In this document: positions 8,515 to 16,109 of the stretch, in pieces
Layout: each line of letters opens with the position of its first letter
Position numbering within the stretch: the stretch's first letter is position 1
Source of the DNA: a virus
Length of the DNA: 24,381 bases
Virus record (IMG/VR): IMGVR_UViG_3300002488_000057
Span: 2,897 to 27,277 of that record
Direction: 5' to 3' (one strand)
The notes under the pieces: generated by a model
Databases searched by the model: none
What the model saw: only the letters and a program-made list of their open reading frames with translations
What the model was told of the DNA's origin: nothing
Position numbers and translations under genes: made by a program

Positions 8515-8544
8515 ATAAAAAAGCCTTGGCGATTGCCAAGGCTT
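8515..8544 (-). terminator. Rho-independent terminator after the Lys/Ala-rich peptide gene
   Basis: A perfect 10-base-pair stem (8521-8530 with 8535-8544) closed by a four-base loop, followed on the coding strand by a run of T (8515-8520). It lies 21 bases after the stop of the 57-residue peptide and 38 bases before the SAP-like gene. This is the strongest terminator shape in the window and ends the capsid transcript. Confidence 0.9.
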
Positions 8545-8565
8545 GGATTATATCAGGCTCAAAAA

Positions 8566-8739
8566 CTATTCAGATTTTGCGGCCTGTGCTTTCTTTTTCT
8601 TTGCTTCCGCAGCTTTTCGTTTCTTCGCAGCATCTGCTGCTTTTCGTTTCTTTTCTGCTTCGGCCTTAGCGGCAAGAGCTTTTTTCTCTTGCTTTACTTT
8701 TTCAGAAGCTTTTGATAAAACTTGATTTCTAAAACTCAT
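8566..8739 (-). CDS. 57-residue Lys/Ala-rich peptide (possible histone-like or internal head peptide)
   Basis: A small gene starting MSFRNQVLSKASEKVKQEKK and continuing with a KKRKAADAAKKRKAAEAKKKK repeat of the KKRKAA type, ending AQAAKSE. About half the residues are Lys or Ala, so it should be one long, strongly positive helix, like histone H1 tails or the linker regions of bacterial histone-like proteins. Its start at 8739 has AGGAGCTAAAAA in front and lies 13 bases after the head-accessory gene. It is the last cistron before a strong terminator. Packaging with DNA in the head, or scaffold-like use and proteolysis, is plausible from position and charge; no family was recognised. Confidence 0.75.
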   Translation of the reverse strand: MSFRNQVLSKASEKVKQEKKALAAKAEAEKKRKAADAAKKRKAAEAKKKKAQAAKSE

Positions 8740-8752
8740 TTTTTAGCTCCTA

Positions 8753-9331
8753 TTATGCATCTGGAACAGCATCAATAGCAATACCCTCTAAAGTGATAAG
8801 TAGTTTCCCGGTGCTATATGTCCCGGTAGTTCCGGACTTGCCACTAACAAGATAAAGATATTTATTAGTTTCAGAGTCATAATCTGCCTCAGTTACTGCT
8901 CCACCGACACGAGATCCCTTAGTAAGATCAGCATTGCAATCAACAAGAGTTACAGTACCAGTTACAGTAGCCCCTTGATTATCATCACTGGCGCTGCCGA
9001 GTACCAAATCAATGTCAACTACTCCAGTAGCCGGAACTTCCAAACAAGCTATTTCAGCATAAGTGATAAGTCCGTGAGTAGCCTGATTGATTACTGCAAT
9101 AAAGCAATCCTCAGTGGCACTACTTTTACCAATGATTCTCGGCGTGTTTGTATCACTAGCATTAGTGTTAGATGCTAAATCAACACTAATTTCAGTAATG
9201 ATTTTGTTACCAATTCTCATAGTTGTTTGACGTGTTACAGTTGCGGAGTTTGATCCCGCTGTTACTGAATCGGTTGCGCCTCTTTTCATAAGAGACTTGA
9301 GTCTTTTACGACCTAATCTTCTACTTCCCAT
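8753..9331 (-). CDS. Probable head accessory / decoration protein after the capsid gene
   Basis: A 192-residue protein with a basic N-terminus (MGSRRLGRKRLKSLMKRG) followed by a Thr/Val/Gly/Asp-rich beta-type body and a KLLITLEGIAIDAVPDA end. I do not recognise a named family. The basic 'RRLGRKRL-SL' N-terminus next to a gp23-like gene is a pattern I recall from other marine myovirus structural genes, but this is memory and not a search. Its place, one gene after the major capsid gene, and its beta-rich composition fit a capsid decoration or head-binding protein. It has a long leader of about 130 bases with a candidate promoter (9463-9470), so it may be expressed separately from the capsid gene. 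TAAGGAGAAAATATT precedes the start. Confidence 0.75.
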   Translation of the reverse strand: MGSRRLGRKRLKSLMKRGATDSVTAGSNSATVTRQTTMRIGNKIITEISVDLASNTNASDTNTPRIIGKSSATEDCFIAVINQATHGLITYAEIACLEVPATGVVDIDLVLGSASDDNQGATVTGTVTLVDCNADLTKGSRVGGAVTEADYDSETNKYLYLVSGKSGTTGTYSTGKLLITLEGIAIDAVPDA

Positions 9332-9462
9332 AATATTTTCTCCTTATAAATTTAATATTATTGCAATAACTTGATCTTAATCAATGACATATACCAGCGG
9401 CCTCGGTACATATCTTTCTAGGAGCAGCCGCCCCGCCCCAAGGAGAATAAAACCTAGTCAAT
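9332..9462 (-). other. Long untranslated leader with GC-rich tract
   Basis: About 131 bases with no gene lie between the octamer at 9463-9470 and the start of the 192-residue protein. On the coding strand it holds GGGGCGGGGCGG (9428-9439), strikingly GC-rich against this AT-rich genome, and a GAGGCCGCT core flanked by short pairing arms near 9390-9412. No terminator or second ribosome binding site is seen. It may fold into a structured 5' leader. Confidence 0.4.
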
Positions 9463-9470
9463 ATAAATAG
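9463..9470 (-). promoter_or_regulatory. CTATTTAT octamer downstream of the capsid terminator
   Basis: An exact octamer lying directly after the capsid-gene terminator hairpin (9481-9515) and 131 bases ahead of the next start. A terminator immediately followed by this motif is the best single argument that it marks a transcription start. On the opposite strand the same bases include an exact TATAAATA. Confidence 0.5.
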
Positions 9471-9480
9471 TTTTCAAATT

Positions 9481-9515
9481 AAGAAACCCCCAAGTCCGAA
9501 GACAAGGGGGTTCTT
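9481..9515 (-). terminator. Terminator-like hairpin after the major capsid gene
   Basis: The coding strand reads AAGAACCCCC-TT-GTC-TTCG-GAC-TT-GGGGG-T-TTCTT: a long stem with a TT/TT internal mismatch and one bulge, closed by a C(UUCG)G tetraloop. It lies 19 bases after the capsid stop. The U-tract is short, so termination may be partial; it could also protect the capsid mRNA. Confidence 0.75.
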
Positions 9516-9534
9516 AGTACTAAAGACTTAGCTA

Positions 9535-11274
9535 CTAGCTAGAGCCTTCTTCTCCGAGGAGACCACGAACGATAACTAATCCGTACATATCAGGACGAAC
9601 CATCTTCTTTCCGTAACGGGTCATTACCCCTTTACGTGGAACGAAGTCTTCAGGTCCGAAGATTGTAGGTGTTGTTTGTAGTGGTACGTATGGAGCATAA
9701 ACGTAACCAGACTCAAGGAAGCTGTTTCCTTTACGTCCTACAAGAACAACATTACGTGGGAAGTAAGGATCAACCATAACGTCGAACTTACGACTTAATG
9801 AACCAACATTAACAGCGCCAATGTCGCCTTTGTCAGCGTCAGCAGTAACGTTAGCACGGAAACCAGAGGTAAACTCAAGGATGTTAGCAACTTCTGGAGA
9901 ACAAACTACGAAGTTAGCACCACCACGAAGAGTCTTTCTGTGGATTTGAGCGGAAACGTCATTAATGGTTTCGATCAAGGTCTCATACCATTCGCTAACA
10001 GTACCGGTGAAGTCAGGAGCAGCAGAGCTAGCACCTTGCTCAGCACCAGTGGTACGATTTACGAAAAGACCGGGAGAACGAGACCAGTAATAAGTACCAG
10101 CAGTGGCACCATTAACAAGATCAGCAAGGATCTCACGATCGATTTCCAAAGCAATCTGCTCAGAAAGAATAGAAGTTAATTCAACTTCAGCATCCAAGTT
10201 GTGGTAAGCGTTCAAGTCTTGGCCCAATTCTGGAGTCCACTTAGCTTTCAACTTCTTGGTAGCTGCGGTGATAGCAATACTATCTACCTTGATGTCAATC
10301 TCTGGGATTTGCTCTACGTTTTCAAGTCCCCAGAAATCACCACCAACAACGGCACCTACACCATTAGAGACTTCGCCAATCGTGTCAAGTGCTGGATAAG
10401 AGCCAGCAGCACTGTGGAAGTCACCGGCAACAGCAGCGTCCGACAATTTGCCACTCAACAGATAAACGAAAGATAGGATTGTTCCAGCTTGATTGATTGT
10501 GGTCAATCGACGAACCTGAGTTAGCGACTTGCTATCAATGGTATCAGCAGGAAGAACAACCTGTGTAACGTGCTTTTTGTTTAAAGAGTAACCAGTCGTT
10601 TCGAGGTCAGAAACTAATGCAGTAAATTTAACAACATACTTTCCATCATGCTCATTCAAAAGGTCTGGATCAAATTGAACTTCCTTAGCATCAAAGTCTG
10701 CATGTCCAATCAAAGCAGTATTATTAAATCCATCTAGGACCATAGTACAGGTACCACTATCAGTAGCTGCGTCTGCGATAGAACCAGTTGGAGAAGAGTA
10801 AGCTGAGCTAAAGCCATAAGGCTGAAGGTCCATGTTGGCACTATTAAGTGTAACACCATCAGCAAGCTGCTTTGCGATTGCTCCTTGACCGTAAATAGAT
10901 TCACCTGCTTGTCCGGCTCTACTAGAGTGAACATCAGTACTGAAAGTGAAGTCAAGGAAGAAAATGAGCCCACTTGGCAAACTCATTGGTTGTACGCTAA
11001 CAAGGTCGTTAGCAATAAGTCCGGCGAATACACGTCGAACGATTGGGAATGCAACAGCGGCGAATCCTTCAACATCGCCTGCACCCATAGAAGAACTCTC
11101 ACGAAGTAGTTCTTTAGCTTGGTTTTCGAGCAGTCTAGCCATATTTTGCTTTGCTGTCTCACCATTAAGGCCTTCTAATAAACCGGTTTGTGTCCATTTG
11201 TTAAGAAGAGCTTCCCCTTCTTGTTTCATGTCACGGTTTACGATGCCTTCAGTTAATTTCTGAATAATAGACAT
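9535..11274 (-). CDS. 23: Major capsid protein, gp23-like
   Basis: A 579-residue protein (T4 gp23 is 521). Clear gp23 signatures are AVAFPIVRRVFAGLIANDLV and VQPMSLPSGLIFFLDF (about 73-109), and the LKAKWTPELGQDLNAYHNLD and LTSILSEQIALEIDREIL block (about 342-383). It forms the hexamers of the head shell. The N-terminus to about residue 59 is helical and charged like the T4 propeptide; LLRE at 56-59 fits the (L/I)-x-E cleavage rule of the T4 protease, so maturation after E59 is predicted. Arginine codons are almost all CGT, unlike neighbouring genes that use AGA, which suggests very high expression. GTAGGAGGTATTATA precedes the start; 27 bases separate it from the scaffold gene. Confidence 0.96.
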   Translation of the reverse strand: MSIIQKLTEGIVNRDMKQEGEALLNKWTQTGLLEGLNGETAKQNMARLLENQAKELLRESSSMGAGDVEGFAAVAFPIVRRVFAGLIANDLVSVQPMSLPSGLIFFLDFTFSTDVHSSRAGQAGESIYGQGAIAKQLADGVTLNSANMDLQPYGFSSAYSSPTGSIADAATDSGTCTMVLDGFNNTALIGHADFDAKEVQFDPDLLNEHDGKYVVKFTALVSDLETTGYSLNKKHVTQVVLPADTIDSKSLTQVRRLTTINQAGTILSFVYLLSGKLSDAAVAGDFHSAAGSYPALDTIGEVSNGVGAVVGGDFWGLENVEQIPEIDIKVDSIAITAATKKLKAKWTPELGQDLNAYHNLDAEVELTSILSEQIALEIDREILADLVNGATAGTYYWSRSPGLFVNRTTGAEQGASSAAPDFTGTVSEWYETLIETINDVSAQIHRKTLRGGANFVVCSPEVANILEFTSGFRANVTADADKGDIGAVNVGSLSRKFDVMVDPYFPRNVVLVGRKGNSFLESGYVYAPYVPLQTTPTIFGPEDFVPRKGVMTRYGKKMVRPDMYGLVIVRGLLGEEGSS

Positions 11275-11301
11275 TATAATACCTCCTACAGTTTTTTTGT
11301 C

Positions 11302-12519
11302 TTATTTAATACCAGCCAACTTTTTCATATGATCTGCAAATGTAAATTGTTGTTCTGGTTTTTTGCGTCTTGGTAACATACCTGACAAGTTTGACTTTCT
11401 ATTTACTGACTCGCTAAGTGATTGTGGCCCCTTATTTTTGGTGGTGCCCACTGTAGCTCTAAGAGTCTCTTGGAGAGTCTTTGCTTCATCTGGTGTGTTG
11501 GCTTGTGCGATGGCTTCAACAATCTTGTTTTTTTGTCGCTCATTCAAGGAGGCATCGCTAAGTGTCTTGTTGCAATACAATAATTTTGCATTGCTCAAAA
11601 GTGTTTCGTTGAGAGAGTTATTTAGCTCATCAACAATTTTTAATAAATCTTTAACCTGTGTGGCTTGCTTACGAACAGTTTCGTCGAGTTCTTCGATCTT
11701 CTTGTTATACTCTTCATCTTCTTCTTTATCTTTACTGTCTTCCATTGCAGCTAATTTCTTTTCTTGTTCGTATTTTAAGGTTCCTTCATCTGTGGTGATG
11801 TGACCGGCTTTGGCCTCACCCATATCAACGCTAAGCTCTTCATTTAATGCGTTAAGAAGGTCTTCTAAAAGAGTATCAGGGAGTTCAGCATCTTCTTCAC
11901 CAGCATCAGTATCGCCGGCAAGGTCAAGTGGCTCTTCAGCACCTGTTTCTTCACCACCCAAATCCATGTCAAGGCCCAAATCATCAGCAGGCTCTTCAGC
12001 GGCTGGTTGTTCGGTCGCTTCAGCTTCATCTTGTGATAAGTGCAAGTCGCCTAAGTCAATATCAAAATCTTCTGGTGAGAAATCATATGTATTCATACTA
12101 ACATTCACTTCGCCTTCTGGACTGTGGCCTCCAGCAAGTGGAATATTGTTTATGGCGCTTGGCGCAGGAGCAGCAGTTGCACCGCCTCCCATGGCCATAC
12201 CTTCTTCTTCTTGTAGTAGAGATTCGTCTGCTTCTTGCAAATCATTTTCCATAACTAAATTGGTCTTTTCTTCACCAATATATTGAATACCAACTTTACC
12301 CTGATCAGCTTCTGTTGTTACTCTGGCGAATTTGCCTTCATGTTGTACTAGCTGATTGCGTGTCCATTGGGTTTCATTAACTTCGCTTTCAAGCATGCTA
12401 TCGACCGCTTCTTTGATTTGCGGCGCATACTTTTCAATAATAGCCTGTTCTGCATTCTTTAGAGCCGCTTCCCTTAAAGCCGCAGCATCAACAATGGCTT
12501 GTTCTAACATTGAGGACAT
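11302..12519 (-). CDS. 22: Prohead core scaffold protein, gp22-like
   Basis: A 405-residue protein, longer than T4 gp22 (269). Residues 1-50 are a helical start (LREAALKNAEQAIIEKYAPQ). Residues about 145-235 are very acidic (for example DFDIDLGDLHLSQDEAEATE, EETGAEEPLDLAGDTDAGEE). Residues 250-310 are coiled-coil-like, and 300-360 (LLYCNKTLSDASLNERQKNK, then IVEAIAQANTPDEAKTLQ) resemble the conserved region of marine gp22-type scaffolds. It forms the core inside the prohead and is degraded by the gp21 protease. Glu residues after L/I-x occur throughout and offer cleavage sites. It sits directly before the capsid gene, as in T4. Confidence 0.87.
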   Translation of the reverse strand: MSSMLEQAIVDAAALREAALKNAEQAIIEKYAPQIKEAVDSMLESEVNETQWTRNQLVQHEGKFARVTTEADQGKVGIQYIGEEKTNLVMENDLQEADESLLQEEEGMAMGGGATAAPAPSAINNIPLAGGHSPEGEVNVSMNTYDFSPEDFDIDLGDLHLSQDEAEATEQPAAEEPADDLGLDMDLGGEETGAEEPLDLAGDTDAGEEDAELPDTLLEDLLNALNEELSVDMGEAKAGHITTDEGTLKYEQEKKLAAMEDSKDKEEDEEYNKKIEELDETVRKQATQVKDLLKIVDELNNSLNETLLSNAKLLYCNKTLSDASLNERQKNKIVEAIAQANTPDEAKTLQETLRATVGTTKNKGPQSLSESVNRKSNLSGMLPRRKKPEQQFTFADHMKKLAGIK

Positions 12520-12555
12520 TAAAATTTACTCCTAGGATTAATATATATATCAATC

Positions 12556-12563
12556 ATAAATAG
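12556..12563 (-). promoter_or_regulatory. CTATTTAT octamer before scaffold gene
   Basis: An exact octamer 36 bases before the scaffold start, followed by an AT-rich run (GATTGATATATATATTAAT) and a TAGGAG ribosome binding site. It could drive the scaffold and capsid genes together, as no copy lies between those two. Confidence 0.45.
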
Positions 12564-12584
12564 TCTTGACTTGTGGAAAAGGAA

Positions 12585-15500
12585 TTAAGAGGCCGCCATT
12601 GTTATACCAGAATCATTAAAGTTGATCAATTCTATCATAAATGTTGCATTTGATGATGCACTATCAGAGGTATTGATTGTGAACTGGAGCGTAAACGTTT
12701 GGGTTGCGCTATTTGCACCTGTGTTGCTACTACCAGCCACAGCGATCGAAAAGTTCGGCGTAATCGATGCGTTCTCAGTAGTTGTCACTGACGAGAATGC
12801 TTTGTCTGTCGGGCTCCCAGACGCTCTTGCTATTGAGCCCTCAAAAGAGAACGACTGAGCATACGAGCATCCATCAAAATTTGCAAGCCCAAATACCCTG
12901 ATCGCTGCTGCGTGGTTTGCGTTTGGAACTGTTATTGTGACAACATCGGTGGCTGAGTTGTCGGAGATCGATGTTTTTCTGACGGTTAGTCTTGTATGGG
13001 AACCATTCTGGCCCTCTAGGTTGCCTTGTGAGATGGTCCCACCATTTACAAACTTGCCCCTATTGTAGAATACCCCTGCGTATGAGCTATGATTTTCACC
13101 AGCCAAAAACATTGTTGGGAATCCGTTTCCTTGTTGTTTGGCTTCAAACAAGTATTCATCATTAGAGCCAGATAATGTCAATAAGGCACCACTATCAGCA
13201 GTATCCCCAATACCAATATGCCCATTGGTGCCATCAAAATAAAACGCTCTTGTGTTGGTATCAGACTCAATTCTGAAATTACAATCGATACCGGCTTCAT
13301 TAATGACAACTTCACAAGGTTCTGCTCCGCCAGAGCCAACATCCTCGCCACCAATACTGAATATTTCGCTTAGAGTTGCAGTGCCACCAGTACCACCAGC
13401 CATAACATAAAATCTAAATTCTCCACCTTCATCACCACCAGACTTATCTGATGAGTGCACTGTCATTTGTCCATATGTTGTTGAGTTGTTGCCGGAGTCT
13501 AGTCCTAAGAATTTGATACCGCCAAGAGTATTATTGTCGCTTTCACCAACGTTATCGCTAGGCTGCTTAAAGAAGTTCATAAGAACACCAGCATTTGAAT
13601 CGCTTGGTGTTGTATTTTTGAGTTCAATGGTTGGCTTTTCTGACGTCGCAGACTGAATGACAAATTCAGTAGTGTCAAATGTAGTGGTTGAACCACTGAA
13701 TATGCTGGATCCTGTTAGTATGAGAGTTGTGCCGTCAAAGGTGAAATTGGCCTCTGCGTTCATGCTGTCTGCGTTGACTGCTGTTACAATTCTATTATCT
13801 AGCCCATTCGCCAAGAAGTCAGAAACATCAACAGAAAGCTCGTTGGAGCCATAATCTAAGCCTGCACCTGCAACGTTTGAATTAAGCATAGAGCCCTCGA
13901 CTGCATTGGCCGCTATAGTCAAGGTACCATCGGCCCCAAGTGAGGCATCACCACCTAAAGTACGATAAAGAATATCATCACCATCTGACACTAATAACTG
14001 CCCTGCGCTTCCTAGTGCAAGAGCGCTTGGGTCTCCACTAGAATCTCCAACAATGATTTTTCCTCGTGCCAAGCCTGCCATTTTAGCTAGAGTAACGCCG
14101 TTGTCCTTCAGTCGAAGAGAATCTGAGTTAATCTCAATTGTGGAGTCATCAACACTTACTGAAAGGCCAGATATGCTATCAACACCACCAGCAAATGCCA
14201 ATCCGTCACCAGCGATCGAACCACTAATGCCAACTTTATCAGAAGCGATTTTGACAGCACCAGATACTTGCACGGCAAGCGCAGAACCACCGCCGCCTGT
14301 TAGTCCATCTCCTGCCACCGCAGTTGCAATCTCAGCAATTCCTACAGAGTTGTCAGCTAACTCAATGGCCCCACCAGCGGCAACAGAAACGTCTGTTGAT
14401 GCAGCATTTATATTTGCAAAAATGGCGTCTTCTAAGTTTGAGAACGTAATTGTCTTATGTGTCCCATTATCAGAAAACAAGAATTTATCTTGCGTCTGAT
14501 GTAGGCCTGTTCCACCGAGAGCAGATAATTCGTTGATATCAAGCTCCAATGCAGATATAGAATTAACTCCACCCTGATATCCAAGGCCATTTCCAGCAAT
14601 AGACCCGGAGATACCAACTTTGTCAGATACGACAATGGCCGCTCCGGTGACTTGCACTTCTAATCGCCCAGTTCCACTATTTGCTAATCCGTCTCCGGCA
14701 ATGTTTGTTATGAAAGTGCTTATTGATGTCTTTTTGCTAACACTATCATCAGCATCAATAAAGATCAAATGATCTGCGCTGTAGAGGGGCGTACCCGTAG
14801 TAAGGTTATTCAAGTGTATCATTAACTCGCCACTATCGAATTGTAATCCCGAGTTTAGATCTTTTAAATCAACCGCTAATGTTGAAATAGAATCAACACC
14901 ACCAGCAAAAGATATTCCATCACCAGCGATAGAGCCTGTAATTCCAACTTTGTCTGATGCTAATTTCACCGCACCAGACACCTGTATGTCAAGGGCCCCA
15001 CTATTATCTACTAGGCCAGCCCCTGCCAAATTGCTAGCGTTGGCTAATGTTATTGATTGTACATTAATTGACGAACCCGTAATGTCGCCACCAGCTTGTA
15101 TTGTTCCGGAGCCCGAGATTGTACCATTCACTACCAATGAGCCCAAGCTACCGGGGGCTGCTATGGTGAGTGCCCTTGAAGTACTATTAAAAGTTAGGGC
15201 TGAATATCCTTGAATGTTTCCGGCGCCGTTTGCAACTATAACTTGATGCTGTGTTGATCCGCCGTATGTTGTAACAGCAGCGTTATATAAATTAGCAACT
15301 TGTAATGCTGTTACTTGCTTCAGGGCATTACTAGCATCTGAATCGGCGATAAGGAGAACATCATCATCATGAATTGCCCCATTCTTAACTGTTGCCGTTG
15401 TTGGATCGACAATCAAGCCACTAGAATTGTTAAGCCCACTGTTCAAGGCAATTGTTACACCAACGCCACTCAATGCAGAGCCATCGCCATGAAAAGAGGA

Positions 15501-16067
15501 GCCCGAAATAGCACCAGAACCAGATACAGTGGTGCATGTGATAGCTGAACCAGCTATGTTCCCAATAACATTGATGTTTCCTGAGCCTGAAATGTTTCCA
15601 ACAACAGAAAGTTTTTCGCTGGGGTTTGTCACACCAATACCAACATTATCACCCAAGATGGTCAGCTTGGTGTTACCACCAGTTTTAAATAAAAACCTAT
15701 CAGAACCGTGATCGTAGTCAATTTGTCCTTCATCATTATCAGCCACGGACCCAAAAATAATTGAGCCACCATATGCGTTAGGTGATTGAAAATGTATCTT
15801 AGGCTTTCCACTAGATTCCAGAGTCAAGAGAGCATCTGTGGTTGTTGCGATCGAACCAGCAGAGCCGCTTTTAATATGCATCAGAGTCTCTGGTGAGGTA
15901 GTTCCGACCCCCAAATTATTTTTTACATGCAGATTAGAACCCGTCAGTGTTTGAAAGTCCTTGCTACCAGTTATAGACTGATCGGAGTGTGTATCAACGA
16001 TATCTTCAATCGTGCCTTGTGTCGCCCCTTGAAAGTTGACGTTCTTGTTAAGAATGTTATATGACAT
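12585..16067 (-). CDS. Large fibre/adhesin-like protein with repeats (1160 residues)
   Basis: A fibre-like protein rich in Ser, Gly, Thr, Asn and Asp. Residues about 45-160 carry 'GVGTTSPETLMHIKSG' and 'GIGVTNPSEKLSVVGNISGS', the short beta-strand repeats of many phage fibre shafts. Residues 345-400, 456-510 and 584-640 are three copies of a roughly 55-residue unit (V-x-G-A-x-x-x-x-SDKVGI-x-GSIAG-x-G-x-x-x-x-GGV-x-SIS). Residues 640-685 are nearly identical to a module of the 724-residue protein. The C-terminal 150 residues (from about 1010) are a separate Ser/Thr-rich beta domain, possibly receptor-binding. No peptidase S74 chaperone end is seen. A role as a long tail fibre or head fibre is inferred. 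GAGGATTTTAA precedes the start. Confidence 0.85.
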   Translation of the reverse strand: MSYNILNKNVNFQGATQGTIEDIVDTHSDQSITGSKDFQTLTGSNLHVKNNLGVGTTSPETLMHIKSGSAGSIATTTDALLTLESSGKPKIHFQSPNAYGGSIIFGSVADNDEGQIDYDHGSDRFLFKTGGNTKLTILGDNVGIGVTNPSEKLSVVGNISGSGNINVIGNIAGSAITCTTVSGSGAISGSSFHGDGSALSGVGVTIALNSGLNNSSGLIVDPTTATVKNGAIHDDDVLLIADSDASNALKQVTALQVANLYNAAVTTYGGSTQHQVIVANGAGNIQGYSALTFNSTSRALTIAAPGSLGSLVVNGTISGSGTIQAGGDITGSSINVQSITLANASNLAGAGLVDNSGALDIQVSGAVKLASDKVGITGSIAGDGISFAGGVDSISTLAVDLKDLNSGLQFDSGELMIHLNNLTTGTPLYSADHLIFIDADDSVSKKTSISTFITNIAGDGLANSGTGRLEVQVTGAAIVVSDKVGISGSIAGNGLGYQGGVNSISALELDINELSALGGTGLHQTQDKFLFSDNGTHKTITFSNLEDAIFANINAASTDVSVAAGGAIELADNSVGIAEIATAVAGDGLTGGGGSALAVQVSGAVKIASDKVGISGSIAGDGLAFAGGVDSISGLSVSVDDSTIEINSDSLRLKDNGVTLAKMAGLARGKIIVGDSSGDPSALALGSAGQLLVSDGDDILYRTLGGDASLGADGTLTIAANAVEGSMLNSNVAGAGLDYGSNELSVDVSDFLANGLDNRIVTAVNADSMNAEANFTFDGTTLILTGSSIFSGSTTTFDTTEFVIQSATSEKPTIELKNTTPSDSNAGVLMNFFKQPSDNVGESDNNTLGGIKFLGLDSGNNSTTYGQMTVHSSDKSGGDEGGEFRFYVMAGGTGGTATLSEIFSIGGEDVGSGGAEPCEVVINEAGIDCNFRIESDTNTRAFYFDGTNGHIGIGDTADSGALLTLSGSNDEYLFEAKQQGNGFPTMFLAGENHSSYAGVFYNRGKFVNGGTISQGNLEGQNGSHTRLTVRKTSISDNSATDVVTITVPNANHAAAIRVFGLANFDGCSYAQSFSFEGSIARASGSPTDKAFSSVTTTENASITPNFSIAVAGSSNTGANSATQTFTLQFTINTSDSASSNATFMIELINFNDSGITMAAS
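14148..15035 (-). repeat. Three copies of a ~55-residue coding repeat in the 1160-residue fibre
   Basis: The copies lie at 14868-15035, 14538-14702 and 14148-14318. Each encodes an AGxGL, V-x-G-A, SDKVGI-x-GSIAG, GGV-x-SIS order. The outer copies are more alike than the middle one, which reads AAIVVSDKVG and YQGGVNSIS. Spacers differ in length and content, so the copies are modules in a shaft and not a simple tandem array. Confidence 0.85.
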
Positions 16068-16088
16068 TTAAAATCCTCTGTTTTTGTA

Positions 16089-16096
16089 ATAAATAG
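16089..16096 (-). promoter_or_regulatory. CTATTTAT octamer before the 1160-residue fibre gene
   Basis: An exact octamer 21 bases before the fibre start, between the end of the LamG-like gene and the ribosome binding site. Spacing matches the copies at 8064 and 21863. Confidence 0.45.
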
Positions 16097-16109
16097 ATCA
16101 AAATGCTTA

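Noticed and set aside
8016-8669. A 217-codon plus-strand open frame
   Set aside because: It runs antisense across the SAP-like gene and a terminator, has no ribosome binding site, and its product is a hydrophobic/Ser-rich string typical of a reversed Lys/Glu-rich gene.
12541-12550. Run of alternating AT as a possible origin or microsatellite
   Set aside because: Only ten bases long and inside a gene leader; no iterons or other origin features nearby.
12585-16067. Peptidase S74 / intramolecular chaperone end on the largest fibre
   Set aside because: The stem repeats are of a type often followed by such an end, but the last 150 residues lack the S-D-x-R-x-K type motifs and catalytic Ser/Lys pattern of that family.
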